Source: Flavobacteriaceae bacterium UBA5544
Lineage (GTDB): Bacteria > Bacteroidota > Bacteroidia > Flavobacteriales > Flavobacteriaceae
NCBI GenBank assembly: GCA_002426755.1
Contig: DINI01000013.1
Coordinates: 11,100 to 57,221 of the forward strand
Reading direction: 5' to 3'
DNA: 46,122 nucleotides
In this document: in pieces, positions 1 to 7,772 of the stretch
How positions within the stretch are numbered: the first letter of the stretch is position 1
Layout of the letters: each line of letters begins with the position of its first letter
Notes under the pieces: generated by a model
The model's database searches: none
Told to the model about the DNA's origin: nothing
Seen by the model: the letters and a program-made list of their open reading frames with translations, nothing else
Translations under genes and position numbers: made by a program

Positions 1-466
1 CTATAACATTTGACGCTTCCAGCCATTTCTGAACTATATCTGGCAAATATTCTATATCCTGGCGTTTTAAAACGTGTGGTGTGTAAGTTACTGACTGTAA
101 AATGTATTTTGATTCTACAGCCACCTTTTTATGGAATTGTTGGTTGGCAAACGAAGCTAAAGCCACTATTAAAAGTATAACATTTGGCAGAGTACCAAAT
201 TTAGCTTCTTTCCAATATATTATTATTAAAGTTTGAGACAAAAGCGCGGCCAAAATTCCCAAATACCACCACCATTCCTTTTTATTGAGATACAGCAATG
301 TAACGGTTATACATAACATGGACGCGAGAAGCCATAGTAGACCTATAGGTTTGGAAATATTAATTGGCAATTGAGTTAGACTGGAATACTTGAATGCTTG
401 GAAAAACCCCATTGCATGTATCACACCATGAAGAACCATCATTATGGCAAATACCAGTCGTAACAT
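1..466 (-). CDS. DUF6544-like membrane protein, 3' end outside window
   Basis: An open frame of 155 codons runs from the ATG at 464-466 off the left edge, so the C-terminus is missing. The N-terminus reads MLRLVFAIMMVLHGVIHAMG, followed by a conserved-looking PIGLLWLLASML segment. There are about four hydrophobic stretches (residues 1-20, 40-60, 66-84, 95-108), then a soluble part beginning KKVAVESKYILQ. From memory this N-terminal pattern fits the DUF6544 family, whose function is unknown; the assignment is by eye. It lies 10 bp downstream of the split-barrel gene and is probably cotranscribed with it and thioredoxin. That would put it under the FNR-type promoter at 1281-1323. Confidence 0.7.
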   Translation of the reverse strand, partial: MLRLVFAIMMVLHGVIHAMGFFQAFKYSSLTQLPINISKPIGLLWLLASMLCITVTLLYLNKKEWWWYLGILAALLSQTLIIIYWKEAKFGTLPNVILLIVALASFANQQFHKKVAVESKYILQSVTYTPHVLKRQDIEYLPDIVQKWLEASNVI

Positions 467-476
467 TTTGTATGAT

Positions 477-932
477 TTAAAAATCTCTTTTTTTACCAGT
501 CATTTCTTCAATTTTTATCAAGAACACTATGGGGATGTCCTCATTGTAAATTTTGCTAGAGAATTCACTAATGAACCCAGGCCTCTTATGTTCTTTTTCC
601 GTAATGACATCCTTAACGCCAATAGAAAATCGATGGAGATAGGCTTTTGCATCACTTCCAAAATGCACTTCAAAATTGCCATGTACCAGAACTGATTTCC
701 AGCGATTGACAGAATCAATTTCATTGATTTGAAGACATACTGCATTGTTCTTTCTCATGGCGCTCATTTTATGGCCTTCACCAGAATAACAGATAATTGC
801 TTTCAACTCTTCATCATAGAAATAAGTGATAGGTATTACGAAAGGTTTATCATGATAGACATAGCCCAAATGACCTATGTAATTGTTCTGTAAGATGAAT
901 TTGATTTCATCGGTTTCTAAATTTTTGAACAT
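477..932 (-). CDS. FMN-binding split-barrel (pyridoxamine 5'-phosphate oxidase-like) protein
   Basis: A 151-residue protein starting MFKNLETDEIKFILQNNYIG. It contains the GHLGYV...PFVIPITYFYDEE, ICYSGEGHKMSAMRKN and WKSVLVHGNFEV blocks typical of NimA-like or PNPOx-like flavin-binding split barrels. The open frame extends upstream to 1010, but the added residues are low-complexity and overlap thioredoxin, so the ATG at 930-932 is the better start. Family members bind FMN, F420 or heme, and the substrate cannot be read from the sequence. It sits 23 bp after thioredoxin and 10 bp before the DUF6544-like gene, which suggests one operon and a role under low oxygen or nitrosative stress. Confidence 0.85.
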   Translation of the reverse strand: MFKNLETDEIKFILQNNYIGHLGYVYHDKPFVIPITYFYDEELKAIICYSGEGHKMSAMRKNNAVCLQINEIDSVNRWKSVLVHGNFEVHFGSDAKAYLHRFSIGVKDVITEKEHKRPGFISEFSSKIYNEDIPIVFLIKIEEMTGKKRDF

Positions 933-955
933 CGTTGCATTTTTAAAATGAATGT

Positions 956-1246
956 TTATTGAATTTGTCTTATTATTTCGTCTTTTTGAACCACACCGGA
1001 CTGTCTCCACACTTGCTTGCCATTTTTGAACAACAATAAAGTGGGAATACCTTTTACTTGGTATTTTGAAGCCAAAGATTGATTTTTATCAACATTGATT
1101 TTTATAATTCTTAAATCAGCTCCCATTGTCTGTTTTACATCTTTCAAAATGGGAGACATCGCTTGGCAAGGCCCACACCAATCTGCAAAAAAATCAACCA
1201 GAACTAGAGGATGCGAAGTAATTATGCCATTAAAATTATCCTTCAT
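956..1246 (-). CDS. Thioredoxin family protein
   Basis: A 96-residue single-domain thioredoxin without signal peptide, so cytoplasmic. The active site is FFADWCGPCQAMSPIL (CGPC at about residues 24-27). The cis-proline motif KGIPTLLLFKNG follows at about 65-76. It would act as a protein disulfide reductase. It is the first gene of a minus-strand set with the split-barrel and DUF6544-like genes. It has a promoter with a perfect TGAT-N4-ATCA box at 1312-1323 and a -7 box TAACTTTG at 1281-1288, implying induction at low oxygen. It is not necessarily the cell's main TrxA, so no symbol is given. Confidence 0.93.
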   Translation of the reverse strand: MKDNFNGIITSHPLVLVDFFADWCGPCQAMSPILKDVKQTMGADLRIIKINVDKNQSLASKYQVKGIPTLLLFKNGKQVWRQSGVVQKDEIIRQIQ

Positions 1247-1280
1247 AATAGTTGTAATTATTAAAACTTTGGTTTCTTAT

Positions 1281-1323
1281 CAAAGTTACTTAAAACCAAT
1301 CTTTTAAATTATGATATCCATCA
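1281..1323 (-). promoter_or_regulatory. FNR-type box plus -7 element for the thioredoxin operon
   Basis: The box TGATATCCATCA lies at 1312-1323. On the minus strand the -7 element TAACTTTG runs from 1288 to 1281, a perfect match to the Bacteroidota TAnnTTTG consensus. The box centre (1317.5) is 29.5 bp from the first base of the -7 element, which places it near -41, a class II activator position. The thioredoxin ATG begins at 1246. The same spacing occurs at five other promoters in this window. Confidence 0.75.
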
Positions 1324-1368
1324 GTTCTTGGAGGTTTAAAAGTGTTATTATCAAGCACGTTCTATATC

Positions 1369-1411
1369 TGACATTTATCATAGTTTCTTATTAATCATCC
1401 TATTAATTTTA
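1369..1411 (+). promoter_or_regulatory. FNR-type box plus -7 element for the usp pair
   Basis: The box TGACATTTATCA lies at 1369-1380 and TAATTTTA, a 7 of 8 match to TAnnTTTG, at 1404-1411. Centre-to-element spacing is 29.5 bp. It diverges from the thioredoxin promoter, so this 187-bp gap carries two FNR-type boxes 57 bp apart, one for each direction. Confidence 0.7.
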
Positions 1412-1436
1412 TCTGATACCTTTTAAATCAAAAGTG

Positions 1437-2282
1437 ATGTTGTCTATTTTACTACCTACGGATTTCTCTGATAATGCGATGAACGCCATTCGTTATGCTT
1501 TGGAATTCTTCAAACATCAACAAACGGAATTCACATTCCTACATTGCTATCAGAATGAGTTTTATGACCATGATGATTTGGTCTCTAGGGAAGTGTACGA
1601 TGAGGTATTGGCAACTGTAAAATTGCAGGCTGAAATACATATGGAAAATCTGATGATGGAGGTTAAGAGTATCTCACCCAATCCAAGGTTTACCTACACT
1701 GCCCATACGTCAAACACCACCTTGGTAGAAGCTGCCAACACCGTTGCAAACAGTAGAAATATTGATTTAATTGTAATGGGAACCAAAGGTAAATCAGACA
1801 ATAGGAACGTGGTATTCGGCAGTAACACCTTTCAGGTTCTAAAATATGTTTTATGCCCAGTCTTGGCCATCCCTTCAAACTATACCGACACGAGGCCCAA
1901 ACATATTCTGTTTGCTACGGATTATTTGATTCCTTACAAACGTCGTGAATTGAAATTGCTATCTGATTTAGTATCCTCTTACAGGAGCATTATAGACGTT
2001 ATTTATGTTACCAAAAACGAACATCTTTCTATAAAACAGGAAGACAATCAGCTTTTTATAAAAGAAACACTTTATAAAAACGAAGTTAATTTTCATGTTC
2101 TAAATGACAAAAAAGTGGCGGATTGTATCGAAAGATATATTGAAGAACATTCCATTGATTGGCTTGTGATGGTGAATACACAACATTCATTTTTAGAGGA
2201 CATGCTCTTCCCATCTACATTGGATAAAGTAAGTTTGAATTTGAAGATTCCTTTGCTTGCGATGCAAAACATCTCTCGATAA
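1437..2282 (+). CDS. Universal stress protein, tandem UspA domains
   Basis: About 281 residues holding two UspA-type domains. The first (about 1-145) starts MLSILLPTDFSDNAMNAIRY and has the nucleotide-binding loop GTKG-x9-GS in VMGTKGKSDNRNVVFGSNTF. The second (about 155-280) begins HILFATDY and is degenerate, lacking the GxxG loop. A GTG lies immediately upstream at 1434, but the ATG at 1437 is the likelier start. Usp proteins of this kind are often induced under oxygen limitation or by an FNR/Dnr-type regulator, and the box at 1369-1380 supports that here. A second Usp gene follows after 13 bp and is probably cotranscribed. Confidence 0.92.
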   Translation: MLSILLPTDFSDNAMNAIRYALEFFKHQQTEFTFLHCYQNEFYDHDDLVSREVYDEVLATVKLQAEIHMENLMMEVKSISPNPRFTYTAHTSNTTLVEAANTVANSRNIDLIVMGTKGKSDNRNVVFGSNTFQVLKYVLCPVLAIPSNYTDTRPKHILFATDYLIPYKRRELKLLSDLVSSYRSIIDVIYVTKNEHLSIKQEDNQLFIKETLYKNEVNFHVLNDKKVADCIERYIEEHSIDWLVMVNTQHSFLEDMLFPSTLDKVSLNLKIPLLAMQNISR

Positions 2283-2295
2283 CCGATAAGTAAAA

Positions 2296-3162
2296 ATGAA
2301 ACACATTCTTATACCCACCGATTTTTCAGAAAATTCTTGGAATGCCACTGCTTATGCCGTGCACCTTTTTCAGAATGAGGAATGTACGTTTCATCTTTTT
2401 CATAGCTATACACCTTTAATTTATCATGTGGAGTATGTTTTGATAAATCCAGCACAATATGGATTGGGAGATACCATAAGGGATACAGCAGTGAAAAATT
2501 TGGAATCTCTAAAAAAGCGAATCCTTGAACAATTGCATCCATGTACGAATCACACATTTGAAACAGTGGCCAGATTTGATTCTTTGGTCAATGGGATTTC
2601 CCAGCTTCTTACGGAACGTATGATTGACTTTATTGTCATGGGTACCAAGGGAGCAACTGGGGCCGAAGAATTTTTGTTTGGCTCCAATACCGTTCAAGTT
2701 TTCAAACAATTAAAATGTCCAATGATTGTTGTTCCCACACAATTTCAATATAAAGCACCAAGCAACATCCTTTTTTCAACAGATTATAACCGATTTTATT
2801 GTGAAGCAGAATTGCAGCCATTAAAGGCCATTGTGGATTTACAGAATGCCACCATTAACATATTGCATGTCAACCCCAAATTGAAATTGAACGATATACA
2901 AAACTATAACATGACCATGTTGGGTACTTATTTAAATCAATATCGGCACTGTTTTTATACTTTGCCAAGTCCATCTAAAAAAAGTAAAGCAATTGAAGAG
3001 TTTATAGAAGAACTGCACATAGATATGTTAGTGATGGTTAAGTACAACCATAGTTTAGTAGAAGCGCTGTTCAATGAACCCATCATCAAAAAACTTGTGT
3101 TCCATCCTAGCGTACCAATTTTGATTATACCAGATAAAACCGAAAATAGTACTTTTTTTTGA
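2296..3162 (+). CDS. Universal stress protein, tandem UspA domains
   Basis: A 288-residue paralogue of the preceding gene. It starts MKHILIPTDFSENSWNATAY, with the ATP-binding loop GTKG-x9-GS in VMGTKGATGAEEFLFGSNTV. A second, degenerate Usp domain begins at about residue 155 (NILFSTDYNRFY). It follows the first usp gene after 13 bp with no promoter signal seen between them, so it probably shares the FNR-type promoter. Tandem duplication with divergence is the simplest history. The molecular role is unknown; members sense ATP or AMP and help survival during growth arrest or anoxia. Confidence 0.92.
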   Translation: MKHILIPTDFSENSWNATAYAVHLFQNEECTFHLFHSYTPLIYHVEYVLINPAQYGLGDTIRDTAVKNLESLKKRILEQLHPCTNHTFETVARFDSLVNGISQLLTERMIDFIVMGTKGATGAEEFLFGSNTVQVFKQLKCPMIVVPTQFQYKAPSNILFSTDYNRFYCEAELQPLKAIVDLQNATINILHVNPKLKLNDIQNYNMTMLGTYLNQYRHCFYTLPSPSKKSKAIEEFIEELHIDMLVMVKYNHSLVEALFNEPIIKKLVFHPSVPILIIPDKTENSTFF

Positions 3163-3193
3163 ATTAACATTCCTTCTAAACCCAAAGCCCATA

Positions 3194-3236
3194 TGACATA
3201 AATCATATTTTTTAAATATCAGAAAGGATACTTTTG
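3194..3236 (+). promoter_or_regulatory. FNR-type box plus -7 element for hemN
   Basis: The box TGACATAAATCA lies at 3194-3205, inside the outer palindrome ATATGA...TCATAT (3191-3208). The -7 element TACTTTTG, an exact TAnnTTTG match, is at 3229-3236. Spacing from box centre to the first base of the -7 element is 29.5 bp. The hemN ATG is at 3241, so the transcript should be leaderless or nearly so. Confidence 0.75.
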
Positions 3237-3240
3237 AAAT

Positions 3241-4611
3241 ATGAAAACAACAATCGCATCACAATTAATCCAAAAATATAATGTTCCTGGGCCTCGATAC
3301 ACTAGTTATCCTACCGTGCCTTACTGGAACAATGATACATTTTCATTAAAAAAATGGAAAGCTTCACTTATTGATTCTTTCAATGAGAGCAATTCAAAGG
3401 AAGGGGTGAGTCTTTATATCCATTTGCCCTTTTGTGAAAGTCTATGTACTTTTTGTGGATGCCATAAGCGCATAACAAAGCGCCATGAAGTTGAGATGCC
3501 GTATATAGATGCGGTACTCAAGGAATGGCAATTGTATTGTAATTTATTTGATAGAAAGCCTAAAATAAAAGAACTGCATTTAGGTGGTGGTACGCCCACA
3601 TTTTTTTCTCCCGAGCATTTGAAGCAACTTATCAATGGTATTTTAAATAAATCCAATCTTGCTGTTGGTTACGAATTCAGCTTTGAGGGCCATCCCAACA
3701 ATACGAGTACTGAACATCTTCAAACCTTATATGATTTAGGGTTTAGACGTGTGAGTTTTGGAGTGCAGGATTACAATGAAACCGTCCAGAGAGCCATTCA
3801 CCGAATTCAACCTTTCGAGAAGGTCAAATGGGTAACAGAGGAAGCTCGCCGTATTGGCTACACCTCCATTGGCCATGACATCATATTTGGATTGCCTTTT
3901 CAAACTGTTGAGCATATTATCACTACGGTACAAAATACACAATTACTCAAACCGGACAGACTTGCTTTTTATAGTTATGCTCATGTTCCTTGGATGAAAG
4001 GCAACGGGCAACGTGGATTTAAAGATGAGGACCTGCCATCGGGAGAAGAAAAGCGACATCAATACGAACTGGGCAAGGAACTTCTAACGAATGCAGGTTA
4101 TCATGAAATTGGAATGGACCATTTTTCCTTATCTACTGATTCCCTCTTTCGTTCGATGGTTGATGGAACATTGCACCGCAATTTTATGGGTTATACCGCC
4201 AAAAAAAGTCAATCGATGATAGGGCTCGGTGTTTCTGCCATAAGTGACAGTTGGTATGGTTTTGCACAAAATGTTAAGAATATAGAAGAGTATTATCATT
4301 TACTAAAGGAGGGTATCATCCCTGTATTCAGAGGACATATCTTAAATAGTGAAGATTTATCCATCAGAAAACACATTCTTAATCTTATGTGTCGATTTGG
4401 AACTACATGGAAACCTTCCGAATTTGAGCGAATGTCCGAAATTATGGAAAACCTGAAAGAGATGGCTGAAGATGGGCTGGTAAACCTTGGATTGAAAGAT
4501 ATAAAAATCACCGAAAAAGGGAAACCATTTGTGAGAAATGTATGCATGGCTTTTGATATGCTGCTTCAACGCCATCAACCTGAAACGCGTTTGTTTTCTA
4601 TGACGGTCTAG
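3241..4611 (+). CDS. hemN: Oxygen-independent coproporphyrinogen III oxidase
   Basis: A radical SAM enzyme of 456 residues that converts coproporphyrinogen III to protoporphyrinogen IX without oxygen, for heme synthesis under anoxia. The N-terminus has YNVPGPRYTSYPTVPYW, typical of true HemN rather than HemW. The cluster motif is HLPFCESLCTFCGC: C65, C69 and C72 bind the 4Fe-4S cluster, followed by C74. GGGTPTFF and the HemN C-terminal domain are also present. The length matches the family. The promoter at 3194-3236 carries an FNR-type box, as expected for the oxygen-independent isozyme. Heme made here would serve the cytochromes of the neighbouring nirK and cbb3 genes. Confidence 0.96.
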   Translation: MKTTIASQLIQKYNVPGPRYTSYPTVPYWNNDTFSLKKWKASLIDSFNESNSKEGVSLYIHLPFCESLCTFCGCHKRITKRHEVEMPYIDAVLKEWQLYCNLFDRKPKIKELHLGGGTPTFFSPEHLKQLINGILNKSNLAVGYEFSFEGHPNNTSTEHLQTLYDLGFRRVSFGVQDYNETVQRAIHRIQPFEKVKWVTEEARRIGYTSIGHDIIFGLPFQTVEHIITTVQNTQLLKPDRLAFYSYAHVPWMKGNGQRGFKDEDLPSGEEKRHQYELGKELLTNAGYHEIGMDHFSLSTDSLFRSMVDGTLHRNFMGYTAKKSQSMIGLGVSAISDSWYGFAQNVKNIEEYYHLLKEGIIPVFRGHILNSEDLSIRKHILNLMCRFGTTWKPSEFERMSEIMENLKEMAEDGLVNLGLKDIKITEKGKPFVRNVCMAFDMLLQRHQPETRLFSMTV

Positions 4612-4675
4612 AGATATTTTTTAAATTCCACAACCTATTGTTTTTAATATTAGCAAAAATATCGTTTCAAATCTC

Positions 4676-4699
4676 AATTAAGATAAAATTATCCTAATT
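4676..4699. promoter_or_regulatory. Candidate Rrf2/NsrR-like operator upstream of nirK
   Basis: A 24-bp inverted repeat with 10 of 12 positions paired. Its core AGATAAAATTATCC (4681-4694) is the reverse complement of GGATAATTTTATCT, and it is flanked by AATTA and TAATT. Nearly the same element occurs upstream of the Rrf2 gene (12092-12115), and its core lies upstream of the RIC gene (11575-11588). It abuts the upstream edge of the FNR-type box at 4701. Assignment to the Rrf2 protein is inference from shared motif and gene context. Confidence 0.6.
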
Positions 4700-4700
4700 A

Positions 4701-4743
4701 TGATTTTAGTCATATTTTCTATTGTTTGTAGTTGCTAACTTTG
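4701..4743 (+). promoter_or_regulatory. FNR-type box plus -7 element for the nirK operon
   Basis: The box TGATTTTAGTCA lies at 4701-4712 (wider form ATGATTTTAGTCAT). The -7 element TAACTTTG at 4736-4743 matches TAnnTTTG exactly. Centre-to-element spacing is 29.5 bp. The nirK ATG is at 4763. With the inverted repeat at 4676-4699 this makes a composite control region in which oxygen and nitric oxide signals could be combined. Confidence 0.75.
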
Positions 4744-4762
4744 AATCATTAAACTTAAAATC

Positions 4763-6211
4763 ATGAAATCGACACACTTATCAAAAATGACTTTGTTACT
4801 GATTTTGTTGACTATGTTCAGCTGCTTTAACAACGAAAAAAAGGAATATGCTTCTGCTGAAGAAATTCCTGTAAACAGGGAAATGAATGCTGAATTGACT
4901 TCTCCTCCATACGTTCCAACACCAATAGGCAAGAGAAAAGCAAAGAAGCTCATTGTTAAAATGGAAATCAAAGAACAAGAAGGAGAAATTACCGATGGTG
5001 TACGTTATGTATATTGGACATTTGGAGGTTCGGTCCCGGGAAGTTTTATCAGAACTCGTGTAGGAGACGAGGTGGAATTTCATTTGCAAAACCATCCAGA
5101 CAACAAATTACCTCACAATATTGATTTACACGCTGTAAATGGTCCTGGCGGAGGTGCAGAATCCTCCTTTGTTGCTCCAGGCCATGAGAAAATATTTTCT
5201 TTTAAGGTATTGAACCCTGGGTTATATGTTTACCATTGTGCTACCGCACCTGTAGGGATGCATATTGCGAATGGTATGTATGGTCTAATTTTAGTAGAAC
5301 CAGATGGCGGATTGCCTCCAGTAGATAAAGAATATTATGTGATGCAAGGAGATTTTTACACCAAAGGTGCTAATGGTGAGCGTGGTTTACAACCTTTTGA
5401 TATGCAAAAAGCTGTTGATGAAAAAGCAGATTATGTAGTTTTTAATGGTAACGTGAATGCTCTCACCGGGGATAATGCTTTAACTGCCAAAGTAGGAGAA
5501 ACTGTCCGTTTGTTTGTGGGAAATGGTGGACCAGGTTTAGTATCCTCTTTTCATGTCATTGGAGAGATTTTTGATAAAGTTCATGTTGAAGGGGGCGATG
5601 TTATCAATGAAAATGTACAAACTACTCTTATCCCAGCAGGAGGAGCCGCAATCGTAGAATTTAAAGTTGACGTTCCTGGTACTTTCATTCTGGTAGACCA
5701 TTCCATTTTTAGGGCTTTCAATAAAGGTGCCTTGGGTATGTTAAAAGTGGAAGGTGAAAAGGATAAAAAAATCTACTCTGGAGAATTGATGGATAACATT
5801 TATTTACCTGAAGGTCCTGGAATACAGTCCATGCCTACTACAAATGAAATAAAAGAATCGGAAATACCAGCAAAATCGCTAGCTGAACAATTAGAGTTTG
5901 GAAAACAAATTTACGGTCAGACCTGTATTGCTTGTCATCAAGCTGAAGGTCAAGGCATTCCAAACGCCTTTCCACCTCTTGCAAAATCAGATTATTTAAA
6001 TGCTGATGTTAATAGAGCGATTGATATTGTTCTTCATGGAAAAACAGGAGAGATTACTGTTAATGGAGCTAAATACAATAGTGTTATGACCAAACAAATG
6101 ATCTCACAGGAAGAAATTGCCAATGTGTTGACCTATGTCTATAACAGTTGGGGAAACAATAAAACAGTGGTGACTCCAGAAATGGTAAAGAAAGTAAAAG
6201 ATAAAAAATAA
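4763..6211 (+). CDS. nirK: Copper nitrite reductase with fused C-terminal cytochrome c
   Basis: A 482-residue lipoprotein (lipobox LTMFSC, Cys21) reducing nitrite to nitric oxide in the periplasm. Cupredoxin domain 1 has LPHNIDLHAV: type 1 copper ligand H118, catalytic D121, type 2 ligand H123. It also has YHCATAPVGMHIANGM: H158 (type 2), C159, H167 and M172 (type 1). Domain 2 supplies H264 (SFHVIG, catalytic) and H313 (VDHSIF, type 2). The loop around C159 to M172 is of the class II type. A cytochrome c domain follows (CIACH 388-392, likely Met ligand 442), as in three-domain NirK of Ralstonia, giving a built-in electron donor. All catalytic residues are present. It heads an operon with the next three genes. 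Confidence 0.96.
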   Translation: MKSTHLSKMTLLLILLTMFSCFNNEKKEYASAEEIPVNREMNAELTSPPYVPTPIGKRKAKKLIVKMEIKEQEGEITDGVRYVYWTFGGSVPGSFIRTRVGDEVEFHLQNHPDNKLPHNIDLHAVNGPGGGAESSFVAPGHEKIFSFKVLNPGLYVYHCATAPVGMHIANGMYGLILVEPDGGLPPVDKEYYVMQGDFYTKGANGERGLQPFDMQKAVDEKADYVVFNGNVNALTGDNALTAKVGETVRLFVGNGGPGLVSSFHVIGEIFDKVHVEGGDVINENVQTTLIPAGGAAIVEFKVDVPGTFILVDHSIFRAFNKGALGMLKVEGEKDKKIYSGELMDNIYLPEGPGIQSMPTTNEIKESEIPAKSLAEQLEFGKQIYGQTCIACHQAEGQGIPNAFPPLAKSDYLNADVNRAIDIVLHGKTGEITVNGAKYNSVMTKQMISQEEIANVLTYVYNSWGNNKTVVTPEMVKKVKDKK

Positions 6212-6251
6212 GTGAATCATCAAAAATTAATAACCTTTAAAATTCAGTGAA

Positions 6252-7037
6252 ATGCGTACCAAATCCTTCATAATGTTCTTCGTTTTAATGTCTTTCCACA
6301 TATACATTTACGGGCAGTCTGAAGGTATGGTGCGTATTAAAGGCTCCCGCTACATACCTCTCTATGGAAGAGATTCTACGGTGGTGGAGGTCAGGGATTT
6401 TGATTTGGATATGTATCCCGTGACCAACAAAGATTATGTGGATTTTGTAAAAAAGTATCCACAATGGCAAAAATCAAAGGTCAAAAAAATATTTGCAGAT
6501 GGTTCTTATTTAGGTAACTGGGCAAATGATACAGAACTGAAAACTTCTGAAAAATTGAATAGCGCTGTAACCTATGTGAGCTGGTTTGCGGCAAAGGCCT
6601 ATTGCGAATGTCAAGGCAAGCGACTACCCACTATGGATGAATGGGAATATGCCGCCATGGCGGATGAAACAGTAAAAGATGCGCGCATCAAAAAGTCCTT
6701 TAATGAGGAAATTTTAGCTTGGTATGAAGCACCTCGTACCAATGAAAACGAGATTGGTCAACATCCCAAAAATTATTGGGGTGTTTATGACCTGCATGGG
6801 TTGGTTTGGGAATGGACTTCTGATTTTAATTCCGTGTTGCTTTCGGGAGAATCACGAAAAGACAATAACAAAGATAATAACCTCTTTTGCGGAAGTGCCG
6901 CCCTTGGCGCCACTGATTTGATGAATTATGCAGCATTTATGCGTTACGCATTTAGAGGTAGCATTAAAGCCAATTACTCCATCAAAAATTTAGGCTTTAG
7001 ATGCGCTAAAGACATCGACAACAATCAACAACCATGA
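6252..7037 (+). CDS. SUMF1/formylglycine-generating-enzyme-like exported protein
   Basis: 261 residues with a signal peptide (about 1-21, ending IYIYG). The SUMF1 fold motifs appear in order: MYPVTNKDY (54-62), VSWFAAKAYC (109-118), RLPTMDEWEYAA (124-135), GVYDLHGLVWEWTSD (177-191) and NLGFRCA (246-252). True formylglycine-generating enzymes carry a catalytic cysteine pair after the GGS motif. Here the equivalent stretch reads LFCGSAALGATD and the pair seems absent, so sulfatase activation is unlikely. It lies 40 bp after nirK and overlaps the SCO gene by 4 bp (ATGA). A role in maturation or function of the nitrite reductase or its copper supply is inferred from position only. Confidence 0.88.
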   Translation: MRTKSFIMFFVLMSFHIYIYGQSEGMVRIKGSRYIPLYGRDSTVVEVRDFDLDMYPVTNKDYVDFVKKYPQWQKSKVKKIFADGSYLGNWANDTELKTSEKLNSAVTYVSWFAAKAYCECQGKRLPTMDEWEYAAMADETVKDARIKKSFNEEILAWYEAPRTNENEIGQHPKNYWGVYDLHGLVWEWTSDFNSVLLSGESRKDNNKDNNLFCGSAALGATDLMNYAAFMRYAFRGSIKANYSIKNLGFRCAKDIDNNQQP

Positions 7038-7762
7038 AAAAAACACTTTTTATACTATGCAGTATTGTTCTTATCGGACTAACAGCATGCAAAAATGACA
7101 CCTCAAAAACTACGGAAGAAGCATTGGTGTATCAATGTCCCATGAAATGCGAAGTGGACAAAACCTATAACGAACCTGGTAGTTGCCCAGTTTGTAATAT
7201 GGATTTGATGGTAATTGAAGATGAAAACGAGGATGAAAATGAAGTTGCTTCCAACGATATTTCTGATATGTCTATCTTCAATTTGACTTCTACATGGACC
7301 AACCAAAACGGAGAAGCATTACAACTCAAAAACCTCAAAGGGGATGTGTTGGTCATGGTGATGGTGTACACGTCTTGTAAAGCAGCCTGTCCGCGATTGG
7401 TTGCAGACATGCGAAACATTGAAGAAAGATTGACCGAACATGCAAAAGAAAACGTTCAAATGGTGTTCGTGAGCATCGACCCAAAAACCGACACACCCGA
7501 ACGATTGAAAGCGTTTGCCAAAGAAAACGAAATGGATAAGAAACCCTGGGTGTTTTTGCGTTCTACAGAAGATAACACTCGCGAATTTGCTGCTGTCGTG
7601 GCGGTCAATTACAAGAAAATTTCGCCTCTCGATTTTTCACATTCTAACATAATTAGTGTTTTTGATGAGAAAGGTGAAATGGTGTTTCAACAAGAAGGTT
7701 TAGGTGTCAATTCTGATGCGACCATACAACATATTGAAGAAGCTGTCAGTAACATAAAATAA
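7034..7762 (+). CDS. SCO1/SenC-family copper chaperone with heavy-metal-binding domain
   Basis: 242-residue lipoprotein (lipobox LTAC, Cys19). Residues 33-58 form a small heavy-metal-binding domain (YQCPMKCEV...GSCPVCNMDL). It is followed by a thioredoxin-fold SCO domain with the copper-binding YTSCKAACP (C115, C119) and H203 in DFSHSN, the third ligand of the family. Conserved SIDPKTDTPERL is present. SCO proteins deliver copper or reduce cysteines at copper centres of oxidases and reductases. Placement after nirK suggests metallation of NirK; the cbb3 oxidase cluster nearby is another possible client. The start codon overlaps the stop of the SUMF1-like gene, so translation is probably coupled. 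Confidence 0.93.
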   Translation: MKKTLFILCSIVLIGLTACKNDTSKTTEEALVYQCPMKCEVDKTYNEPGSCPVCNMDLMVIEDENEDENEVASNDISDMSIFNLTSTWTNQNGEALQLKNLKGDVLVMVMVYTSCKAACPRLVADMRNIEERLTEHAKENVQMVFVSIDPKTDTPERLKAFAKENEMDKKPWVFLRSTEDNTREFAAVVAVNYKKISPLDFSHSNIISVFDEKGEMVFQQEGLGVNSDATIQHIEEAVSNIK

Positions 7763-7772
7763 CAACTCTTTT

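Noticed and set aside
1341..1357. A third FNR-type site in the thioredoxin-usp gap around TTATTATCAAG
   Set aside because: Only one half-site matches; the left half does not fit TGAY.
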